Below, piece by piece: positions 16,199 to 23,508 of a stretch of DNA of 38,606 nt. Numbering within the stretch: position 1 is the first letter of the stretch; each line of letters starts with the position of its first letter. A program made the position numbers and the translations under genes. The notes beneath the pieces were generated by a model that ran no database searches, was not told where the DNA came from, and saw only the letters and a list, made by a program, of their open reading frames with translations. The DNA comes from Rosettibacter sp964572725 (GTDB lineage: Bacteria; Bacteroidota; Ignavibacteria; Ignavibacteriales; Melioribacteraceae), in the NCBI GenBank assembly GCA_964572725.1, contig CAZNFW010000028.1:1-38606 (forward strand), read 5' to 3'.

Positions 16199-17101
16199 AT
16201 GGTAAAACAGACCCGCCGGGAATTCTTAAAAACCTCAACGATAGTTGGAGCTGGAATTACAGGATTATGTGCAAGCAAATTAAAAGCAGCACCCAAAAAT
16301 GTTCTTGATGAAAATAGAATGGGAGTTCTGGTTGATACTACTGTGTGTATTGGCTGCAGAAAATGTGAATGGGCATGCAAAGTAGCGCATAATTTACCAA
16401 CTCCTCCTCTTGAATCTTATGATGACAGAAGTGTATTTAAAAAAATGAGAAGACCCGATGACAAAGCTTTAACTGTAGTTAATGAGTATCCTCCGTCAAG
16501 CGAAGATGGATTTCTAATTAATGTGAAAGTTCAATGTATGCATTGTGATCACCCGGCATGTGTTTCGGCATGTATTGTTGGAGCATTTTCAAAAGAAGAA
16601 AATGGTTCTGTAATCTGGGATACGAAAAAATGTATTGGTTGTCGCTATTGTATGGTAGCTTGTCCATTTCAAATTCCTGCATTCGAATTTGGCAAGGCAA
16701 TTCAGCCGGAAATTCGGAAATGTGATTTTTGTTTCAATCGAACAAAAGAAGGAAAACTTCCTGCATGTGTAGAAATTTGTCCAATGGAAGCATTGACTTA
16801 TGGCAGACGAGAAGATTTAGTAAAAATTGCTCATGAAAAAATTAAATTATACCCGGACAGATATGTTAATCATGTATATGGTGAATATGAAGTTGGTGGA
16901 ACAAGCTGGCTTTATTTAGCAAGCAAAGATTTTTACGAACTTCAATTTCCTAAATTAGGCAGAAATCCTGCCCCGGGTGTAACCGAAGCTATTCAACATG
17001 GAATTTTTGCTTACTTTGTTCCGCCAGTTGCTCTTTATGCATTGCTTGGAGCTGTAATGTGGATTAATAAAAATAGAAAGAAAGAACCGGAGGAAGAATA
17101 A
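16199..17101 (+). CDS. Tat-exported 4x[4Fe-4S] ferredoxin subunit, HybA/DsrO-like
   Basis: A 300-residue periplasmic electron-transfer subunit. A twin-arginine signal TRREFLK (5-11) and hydrophobic GAGITGLCA open the protein. Four cysteine groups follow: CIGCRKCEWAC, CMHCDHPACVSAC, CIGCRYCMVAC and CDFC...ACVEIC, the pattern of four [4Fe-4S] clusters seen in HybA, DsrO, PsrB and Hmc-type proteins. A C-terminal hydrophobic helix (about 270-290, FAYFVPPVALYALLGAVMW) would anchor it on the periplasmic face, as in HybA. Its stop overlaps the next ATG by one base (TAATG), so it is coupled to the NrfD-type membrane subunit, its likely partner for quinol oxidation or reduction. No molybdopterin or hydrogenase catalytic subunit follows. 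Confidence 0.93.
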   Translation: MVKQTRREFLKTSTIVGAGITGLCASKLKAAPKNVLDENRMGVLVDTTVCIGCRKCEWACKVAHNLPTPPLESYDDRSVFKKMRRPDDKALTVVNEYPPSSEDGFLINVKVQCMHCDHPACVSACIVGAFSKEENGSVIWDTKKCIGCRYCMVACPFQIPAFEFGKAIQPEIRKCDFCFNRTKEGKLPACVEICPMEALTYGRREDLVKIAHEKIKLYPDRYVNHVYGEYEVGGTSWLYLASKDFYELQFPKLGRNPAPGVTEAIQHGIFAYFVPPVALYALLGAVMWINKNRKKEPEEE

Positions 17102-18336
17102 TGGAAAATTTTCTGAAACCGACACCCTTAGAAAGAAAATTTTTTACACCTACAGTTATAGGATTAACAACTATTGCTGCAATTGGTTTGATAGTAGTTT
17201 TTGTAAGATTAATCTTTGGATTAGGTGCAGTAACCAATTTAAGTAATCAATATCCATGGGGAATATGGATTGGAATTGATGTGGCTGCTGGAGTTGCATT
17301 AGCAGCTGGTGGATTTACAACTGCTGCTTTGGGTCATATTATGCATAAAGAAGAATACCATGTTGTAGTAAGACCTGCACTTTTAACGGCAATGCTTGGC
17401 TATACTTTTGTAGCTCTCAGTGTAGCACTTGATCTTGGAAGATATTATTACATCTGGCATCCTTTAATTATGTGGAATGGCAATTCAGTTCTTTTTGAAG
17501 TTGGCATGTGTGTGATGATTTATTTGTTTGTTCTTTATATTGAATTTCTTCCAATCGTAACAGAAAGATTTATTGGAAGAGTAAATTTGCCAGGGTTTTT
17601 AAGTGCTCTAAATAAACCATTAGATAAATTATTAAGATTGCTCGATAGAACATTAAACAAAGTAATGTTTATTTTTATAATTGCTGGTGTTGTTCTTTCC
17701 TGCTTACATCAATCATCATTAGGAACTTTGATGGTAATTGCAGGACCTAAAATGCATCCATTATGGCAAACTCCGATTCTCCCGTTACTGTTTTTACTTT
17801 CTGCAATTTCCGTAGGATTTCCTATGGTAATTTTTGAATCGCTGATAACATCAAAAGCTTTTGGCTTAAAACCTGAAATGAAAATTCTTTCTAATCTTGG
17901 AAGTATGGTTGCACCAATGCTTGGTATTTATCTTTCATTTAAGATTGGTGATATGGTTATAAGAAAAACATTTATTTATCTGAACGAAATAAATACAGTA
18001 AGTATACTTTTTGCTGTTGAAGTTGTGCTTGGAATAATTGTGCCTTTGCGTATTTTCTTATCACCTAAATTGACTAAAACACCACTGGGATTGTTTATTG
18101 GTTCTCTACTGGTAATCTTTGGTGTTTTGTTGAATCGAATAAATAATTTTATTGTTGCTTATAATCCTCCATATCAATTTAAACCATATTTCCCATCAAT
18201 TGGAGAAATAGCAGTAACGCTTGGGTTTATAGCACTTGAAGTGTTATTGTTTAGAGCTTTTGTTATGATTTTTCCAATTGTAAGTAAACCACAGTATGTT
18301 TCACCTCAAACTAAATTTTCTGTTAGAGGTGCATAA
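17101..18336 (+). CDS. NrfD/HybB-family quinone-interacting membrane subunit
   Basis: A 411-residue integral membrane protein with about ten hydrophobic helices, the size of HybB-type members of the NrfD/PsrC superfamily. Recognisable segments are NQYPWGIWIGIDVAAGVALA in the second helix region, RPALLTAMLGYTFVALSVAL, DLGRYYYIWHPLIMWNGNSV and CLHQSSLGTLMVIAGPKMHP, all typical of HybB/HmcC-like proteins. These proteins bind menaquinone without heme and exchange electrons with the adjacent periplasmic FeS subunit. It overlaps both neighbours by one base (TAATG on each side), so the FeS protein, this subunit and the 13-heme cytochrome are almost certainly one complex. Confidence 0.94.
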   Translation: MENFLKPTPLERKFFTPTVIGLTTIAAIGLIVVFVRLIFGLGAVTNLSNQYPWGIWIGIDVAAGVALAAGGFTTAALGHIMHKEEYHVVVRPALLTAMLGYTFVALSVALDLGRYYYIWHPLIMWNGNSVLFEVGMCVMIYLFVLYIEFLPIVTERFIGRVNLPGFLSALNKPLDKLLRLLDRTLNKVMFIFIIAGVVLSCLHQSSLGTLMVIAGPKMHPLWQTPILPLLFLLSAISVGFPMVIFESLITSKAFGLKPEMKILSNLGSMVAPMLGIYLSFKIGDMVIRKTFIYLNEINTVSILFAVEVVLGIIVPLRIFLSPKLTKTPLGLFIGSLLVIFGVLLNRINNFIVAYNPPYQFKPYFPSIGEIAVTLGFIALEVLLFRAFVMIFPIVSKPQYVSPQTKFSVRGA

Positions 18337-19460
18337 TGAAAAAGTTGTTGATAATCCTATTGATTGGTTTATTATCAATCAATGCTCAAACTAAAGTTAA
18401 CAAGAATCATTCACAGCAATCTTTGAATTGCTCGACATGTCATTCATGTGATATTCCGACTAAAGAAAATCCCTGTCTTAAAGCCTGTCCTCGTGAAAGC
18501 ATGATTCGAATTGACCAAAAACCTGAAGAAGGTCCAAAAGTTCTTACAATCAATAAAATAAAAGAAACTGATATTTATGAACCTGTTGTTTTTTCTCATT
18601 TGGCTCATGCAGAAATGGCTGATATCTCAGGAGGTTGCAGAACTTGTCATCATTATAATCCTCCGGGAAATGTTATTGCGTGTTCAGAATGTCATGAAAC
18701 ACAAAGGAAAAGAGTTGATGTAAGCAAACCTGATTTGAAAGGTGCATTCCACCGCCAATGTATGAACTGTCACCGTGAATGGAGTGGAAGTACAGACTGC
18801 ATAGTTTGTCATCAATTAAAAGGAAAAGAAACTACATTAAAAAGTGATGCAAAAAAATTAACTGCAAAAAGAATTCATCCGGAAATTAAGACACCAACCA
18901 AAATTACTTTTTCTACAGCAGGCACTTCAGGTAAATTGGTTACTTTTTATCATGATGAGCATATTAATTTATTTAATTATGAATGCGGTGACTGTCATAA
19001 AAATGATAATTGTGTGAAATGTCATAACAAAAATAAAGTTGTAAGTACTGTTAAAAAATCACTAAAAGAAATTCATAAAAAGTGTTCTAATTGTCATGAT
19101 ACAAATTCGAAATCAAAATGTTCTTCATGTCATTCAGATAAAGAAAAAGGTCCATTTAATCATTACGCTGTGACTGGATTTGATATTTCAAAGTATCATT
19201 CAAAATTAACATGTAATAGATGTCATACTACAAAAGGGAAATTTACAGGACTTAAAAATGAATGCAGTTCCTGTCATGGAACATGGAGCTGGGATAATTT
19301 CAAACATAATGTTACAGGTTTAATACTTGACGAAACTCATGGTGAATTAGAATGCAGCAGCTGTCACAAAGAACCAACTTATTCTAAGCCAACTTGTGAA
19401 GATTGTCATGATGATAAATCATATCCAAAAGATAAACCGGGCAGATTGAAAAAATTATGA
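18336..19460 (+). CDS. 13-heme periplasmic cytochrome c
   Basis: A 374-residue exported cytochrome. A signal peptide MKKLLIILLIGLLSINAQ is followed by 13 CxxCH motifs: CSTCH, CRTCH, CSECH, CMNCH, CIVCH, CGDCH, CVKCH, CSNCH, CSSCH, CNRCH, CSSCH, CSSCH and CEDCH. The central part resembles class III (cytochrome c3/c7-like) spacing with many extra His ligands (FSHLAHAEM, FYHDEHINLF, HKKCSNCH). An additional Cys-rich stretch near the N-terminus (CHSCD...CLKAC) is not a heme motif and could be a disulfide or cluster site. It is coupled at both ends: TAATG with the NrfD gene and ATGA with the kinase gene. It is the expected electron acceptor of the FeS-NrfD pair, similar in role to the cytochrome of Hmc or Cbc-type complexes. 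Confidence 0.92.
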   Translation: MKKLLIILLIGLLSINAQTKVNKNHSQQSLNCSTCHSCDIPTKENPCLKACPRESMIRIDQKPEEGPKVLTINKIKETDIYEPVVFSHLAHAEMADISGGCRTCHHYNPPGNVIACSECHETQRKRVDVSKPDLKGAFHRQCMNCHREWSGSTDCIVCHQLKGKETTLKSDAKKLTAKRIHPEIKTPTKITFSTAGTSGKLVTFYHDEHINLFNYECGDCHKNDNCVKCHNKNKVVSTVKKSLKEIHKKCSNCHDTNSKSKCSSCHSDKEKGPFNHYAVTGFDISKYHSKLTCNRCHTTKGKFTGLKNECSSCHGTWSWDNFKHNVTGLILDETHGELECSSCHKEPTYSKPTCEDCHDDKSYPKDKPGRLKKL

Positions 19461-21340
19461 ATGGCTTAAGTGAAATAGGATTTTTTAGAAAAATAGGATT
19501 GAAACTAATTTTAGTGGTTAGTTTAACAGTCGTTATTATAATTGGAATAAATTCATACTTTAAAATAAAATCTCAAAGTGATGTGCTGTTAGCAGAAGTT
19601 GAACGTCATGCAAATCAGTTGAGCGAAACAGTTAAAAATAGTACTCGATATGGCATGCTGCTTAATCAAAGAGAATATGTAGATGAAATAATTAAAACTA
19701 TTGGAAAAGATCCGGCAATTGATAATATCAGAATTTATAATAAAGAAGGTGAGATAATTTATTCTACAAATCCCGATGATATCGGGAAAATGCTTGATAA
19801 AAAAGCAGAGAGCTGCTATGCATGTCATACCGAAAACAAGCCACTTGAAAAATTATCAAATAAAGAGAGAACAAGAATATTTAGACTTAGCGAAAATTCT
19901 CCCAGAGTGATGGGAATAATTAATCCAATTTATAATGAAGAATCGTGCTGGAAAGCTGACTGTCATGCACATAGTAAAAATTCTTCTGTGCTTGGTGTTC
20001 TTGATGTTACAATTACACTGACAGAAGTAGATAAACAAATAAGAAAAAATGAAATTCAAGAATTGCTGTTTGCAATAATTTCTATTACTGCAATTGGTTT
20101 AATTATTGGAATATTTGTAAGGAAGTGGGTTGATAAACCAGTAAAAGAATTAGTAAAAGCAACGAATCAAATAGCTGCAGGTAATCTTCATTATGAAATT
20201 AAAGTTTTAGGAAACGATGAACTTGGTTACCTCGCAAAATCATTTAATAACATGACAAAAAAATTATATGAAACACAGCAGCAGTTGCTTCAATCCGATA
20301 AAATGGCTCTGCTTGGCAAATTAGCTGCAGGTGTTGCACATGAAATCAACAATCCATTAACAGGTGTTCTGACTTACAGCAGTTACTTATTAAAGCGGAC
20401 AAAAGATAATCCAGAATTACAAGAGGACTTAAATGTAATTGTAAGAGAAACTTTACGAAGTCGGGAAATTGTAAAAAGCCTGCTTGATTTTTCAAGGCAG
20501 TCAACTCCTAAAAAAAGCTTGATTCACATTAATGATGTAATTAATAAAGCCGATGCAGTAGTTCATAATCAATTGAATATAAATAAAATTAAGCTGATTA
20601 AAGAATTTGATGAAACGCTTCCCAGAATTACTGCAGATGCTAACCAGATTCAGCAGGTGATTTTGAACTTACTCTTAAATGCAATAGATGCAATTGGACC
20701 AAACGGGGGAACAATTACAATTAAAACATCTCAAACGACTTTATCCCCAAAAGGAATTGTTCATGTAAAAGCAGCATTATGCCCGAAAAATCATAATATA
20801 ATTGATAATGACCACAAAATTGGAGGCTTGCCTTCAATAAAAGTTAAAATAAAAACAAATGGGGATGAAGGTTTCTTATTTATTGACCCAGTTTATGGAA
20901 GAGCAAAACATTATTTTGGAATTCCTGTAGAAAAAAATGATGTTATTAAACTTTCCTGCCCTGTGTGTGATTTATCTCTAATTGATAAATTTGAAAAATG
21001 CCCTGAATGCGGCGGTCCAGTTTATAAAATTGAAATCCCTTCTCAAGGTTTTCTTGAAGGTTGTGCTTCATTTAGAGATGAATGGCAAAGATGGAATTAT
21101 ATCGATGAAAAAGGGAATAAAAAATTTGTTGAAATTCAGATTACTGATACTGGATGCGGTATTCCTCAAGAATATATCAATAAAATTTTTGAACCATTTT
21201 TTACAACAAAAGGACAAAAAGGAACAGGGCTTGGGTTATCTGTTGTCTGGGGAATAATTGATAACCACAATGGAACAATCACCGTTCAGAGCGAAGTAGG
21301 TAAAGGAACAACATTTTCAATTAAACTTCCGGAAGAGTAA
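19457..21340 (+). CDS. Heme-motif sensor histidine kinase with zinc-ribbon insertion in its ATPase domain
   Basis: A 627-residue inner-membrane kinase. Transmembrane helices at about 14-32 and 203-221 enclose a periplasmic sensor with two c-type heme motifs: CYACH (120-124) and the longer CWKADCH (164-170). A HAMP linker (about 222-275) leads to the phosphoacceptor box AGVAHEINNP (His295) and the N box NLLLNAIDAIG (Asn408). Between the N box and the G1 box DTGCGIP (564-570) there is an insertion of about 125 residues (about 430-556) that includes CPVC (501-504) and CPEC (515-518), a probable zinc ribbon. The G2 box GTGLGLSVVWGI is normal. The ATG overlaps the stop of the 13-heme cytochrome gene (ATGA) and two receivers follow, so it most likely senses redox state or a small ligand at the cytochrome complex. 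Confidence 0.92.
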   Translation: MNGLSEIGFFRKIGLKLILVVSLTVVIIIGINSYFKIKSQSDVLLAEVERHANQLSETVKNSTRYGMLLNQREYVDEIIKTIGKDPAIDNIRIYNKEGEIIYSTNPDDIGKMLDKKAESCYACHTENKPLEKLSNKERTRIFRLSENSPRVMGIINPIYNEESCWKADCHAHSKNSSVLGVLDVTITLTEVDKQIRKNEIQELLFAIISITAIGLIIGIFVRKWVDKPVKELVKATNQIAAGNLHYEIKVLGNDELGYLAKSFNNMTKKLYETQQQLLQSDKMALLGKLAAGVAHEINNPLTGVLTYSSYLLKRTKDNPELQEDLNVIVRETLRSREIVKSLLDFSRQSTPKKSLIHINDVINKADAVVHNQLNINKIKLIKEFDETLPRITADANQIQQVILNLLLNAIDAIGPNGGTITIKTSQTTLSPKGIVHVKAALCPKNHNIIDNDHKIGGLPSIKVKIKTNGDEGFLFIDPVYGRAKHYFGIPVEKNDVIKLSCPVCDLSLIDKFEKCPECGGPVYKIEIPSQGFLEGCASFRDEWQRWNYIDEKGNKKFVEIQITDTGCGIPQEYINKIFEPFFTTKGQKGTGLGLSVVWGIIDNHNGTITVQSEVGKGTTFSIKLPEE

Positions 21341-21341
21341 A

Positions 21342-22133
21342 GTGAAAAATAAATTTGACATAATAATAATTGATGATGAGCAGGTCGTTATTGATTCGGT
21401 TGTAAAAATTGGAAGCCTGAATAATTATAAAGTTGACTCAACAGATAATGCTGCTGATGCGCTAAATAAAATTAAAAAGAATGATTACAGTTTAATAATT
21501 TGTGATATTATGCTGCCCGAAATGAACGGATTCCAATTTCTTGATGAACTTCAAAAATTAGGAGTAAATACGCCCGTAATTATGACTACAGGATATTCAA
21601 CTATTGAAAATGCAGTTCAATCACTTTACAAAGGAGCTATTGATTTCATTCCAAAACCTTTTACATTCGATGAAATGACTGGTACAATCAAAAGAGGAAT
21701 TAAATACAGCGAATTAATAAATAAAAAAAATGATATATCGTATTCTGATGTTTCTTATATACCATGTCCATCAAGATATTTTAGATTTGGTTATTCATGC
21801 TGGGTTAAAGAAGATTTTAATGGAACTGCTCTTTTAGGTGCAACAAATTTATTTTTGAAAACAATTGAAAACATAAAAGAAATAGTAATATTAGATTTGA
21901 ATGAAAAAATAAATCAAGCGGGTCAACTTGCAAAATTTATTGACTGCGAAGGATTTGTGCATCAATTGTATTCAGCTTTGAGCGGAAGAATAATTGAAAA
22001 AAATGAAAAACTTTTATCAAATATTTCTATTCTTGAAAAAGACCCATATTTCGAAGGATGGATTTACAGAATTATTCCATCTGAATATGAATATGAGATG
22101 AAATTTTTAATTCCATGTATTTCAGATAGATAA
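21342..22133 (+). CDS. Response regulator with GcvH-like output domain (no lipoyl lysine)
   Basis: A 263-residue protein starting with GTG one base after the kinase stop codon. The receiver (1-120) has IIDDEQ, phosphoacceptor Asp55 (ICDIMLPEMNG), MTTGYS and Lys105 (PKPF), all intact. The second domain (about 134-245) follows the glycine-cleavage H-protein pattern: YFRFGYSCWVKEDFNGTALL resembles the GcvH 'HEWV...GTATVGIT' opening, SALSGRIIEKNEKL matches 'PVSGEVVEVNEAL', and EKDPYFEGWIYRI matches 'NEDPYGEGWL'. At the position of the lipoylated Lys I place Gly194, so it should not carry lipoate by the usual route. There is no DNA-binding domain. Output is probably through protein contact. Confidence 0.83.
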   Translation: MKNKFDIIIIDDEQVVIDSVVKIGSLNNYKVDSTDNAADALNKIKKNDYSLIICDIMLPEMNGFQFLDELQKLGVNTPVIMTTGYSTIENAVQSLYKGAIDFIPKPFTFDEMTGTIKRGIKYSELINKKNDISYSDVSYIPCPSRYFRFGYSCWVKEDFNGTALLGATNLFLKTIENIKEIVILDLNEKINQAGQLAKFIDCEGFVHQLYSALSGRIIEKNEKLLSNISILEKDPYFEGWIYRIIPSEYEYEMKFLIPCISDR

Positions 22134-22155
22134 TTTTAATTAAGGAGAAAAATTT

Positions 22156-23304
22156 ATGCTGCTCTTTATTTTATTATTAATCATTGTAATAATTGCAGAT
22201 GTAATTATCAGATATGCAATTAGAAAAGCAAATGAAAAAAAGATTCGCAAAGAAAGAGAAGCTGTTCTTAAAGAAGTTGTTCAAATTGATTTTAGCAAAG
22301 AAGTTAAAACTCTTAAACGCGCAGAAGTGCCAAATCCTAAAGCAAGAATTCTTTGCGTAGACGACGAAGATGTAATTCTCGATAGCTTTAGAAAAATTCT
22401 TGTTCTCGATGGATATTCTGTTGATACAGTAAATTCAGGTGCAGAAGCACTTAGTCTAATAAAATCTCATCATTATGATTTTGTATTTACAGATTTGAAA
22501 ATGCCAGAAATGGATGGTGTTGAAGTAACAAAATCTGTAAAATACCTTCGTCCCGATATTGATGTTATAATAATTACTGGATACGCAACTGTAGAAACAG
22601 CAGTTGAATGTATGAAGCTGGGAGCTATGGATTATGTTCAAAAACCATTTACAGAGGAAGAGCTACTTGAGTTTACCAAAAAATGTTTAATTAAAAGACA
22701 GGATAGAATTCAAAAACAATTAAAACCAAGAGTTCATATTGCTCATATTCCCGAAATAGAAAAAGTTGGACGAGGAGAATTTTCAATTCCTGGCGGAGTA
22801 TTTATCTCTGAAGGGCACTGCTGGGCTTCAGTTAGTCAGGATGGAACAGTAAAAGTTGGAATTGATGATTTTGCAAAAAAACTGATTGGGAAAATAGACA
22901 GTATTGAATTTCCAAATCTTGGCATGAGTGTAACTAAGGGTCAACCATTGTTTAGTATCAGGCAAAATAAAAAATCAATTCAATTTTTGTCTCCAGTTAG
23001 TGGACTTGTAAAATCAATTAACCATGAACTTTCTGAAAATCTTGAAGCTCTTGAATTTACTCCTTATGGCAAAAACTGGATTTGCACAATTGATGCTGAT
23101 AAACTTGATACGGAACTTCAGCAATTAAAAATTGGAAAAAGTGCTGTTTCCTTCTATCAAGAAGAAATTGAAAAGTATATTAACAAGATGAAAGACATTG
23201 TTAAGAAAGAATCTCCATTGGGAGAAGAAATATACTGGGGACAGCTTGAGAATCTTGAAGAAAAGGATTGGTATATAATTACAGGAGAGTTTTTCAGAAA
23301 ATGA
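22156..23304 (+). CDS. Membrane-anchored response regulator with GcvH-like domain retaining a lysine
   Basis: A 382-residue protein. The N-terminal helix MLLFILLLIIVIIADVIIRY anchors it in the membrane, followed by a charged linker (21-60). The receiver (about 63-180) has CVDDED, Asp113 (FTDLKMPEMDG), TGYAT and Lys163 (QKPF). The C-terminal domain (about 211-315) is GcvH-like: EGHCWASVSQDGTVKVGIDD, then FPNLGMSVTKGQPLFSI and LSPVSGLVKSINHEL. Aligning on PVSG, Lys272 (of NKKS) falls where GcvH carries lipoyl-lysine. A tail of about 65 residues follows, with an EEIYWGQLENLE segment I do not recognise. AAGGAG lies before ATG 22156. It is the last gene of the operon. Membrane location next to NrfD-type and kinase proteins argues for local control of the electron-transfer complex. 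Confidence 0.85.
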   Translation: MLLFILLLIIVIIADVIIRYAIRKANEKKIRKEREAVLKEVVQIDFSKEVKTLKRAEVPNPKARILCVDDEDVILDSFRKILVLDGYSVDTVNSGAEALSLIKSHHYDFVFTDLKMPEMDGVEVTKSVKYLRPDIDVIIITGYATVETAVECMKLGAMDYVQKPFTEEELLEFTKKCLIKRQDRIQKQLKPRVHIAHIPEIEKVGRGEFSIPGGVFISEGHCWASVSQDGTVKVGIDDFAKKLIGKIDSIEFPNLGMSVTKGQPLFSIRQNKKSIQFLSPVSGLVKSINHELSENLEALEFTPYGKNWICTIDADKLDTELQQLKIGKSAVSFYQEEIEKYINKMKDIVKKESPLGEEIYWGQLENLEEKDWYIITGEFFRK

Positions 23305-23498
23305 TGAAAAAATTTGATAAAATGAATATTGTTAAATATTTTTAGAAAGGATATGTAAGTCCATTATCTTATTATTAATAATAGTTTCTTAAAAATAAAA
23401 ATGTATTAGACAAAATTTTATCAATTAATTATGGTTTGGCATTTTAAATTTGAGCATAATTTTTGAAGTAATAAAAGGTTTCTTATAAAGAAAAAAAT

Positions 23499-23502
23499 GG
23501 AG
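23499..23502 (+). promoter_or_regulatory. Shine-Dalgarno GGAG for a GTG-started cytochrome gene
   Basis: GGAG lies six bases before GTG 23509. No ATG in this frame precedes the signal peptide, so this site decides the GTG start. The 204-base gap 23305-23508 otherwise shows no gene. Confidence 0.65.
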
Positions 23503-23508
23503 ATTTAA

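Noticed and set aside
23436..23452. Possible sigma-54 promoter (TTTGGCATTT...TTTGAG) before the 16-heme fusion
   Set aside because: The -24-like GG and the -12-like element are two bases too far apart, and TTGA replaces TTGC.
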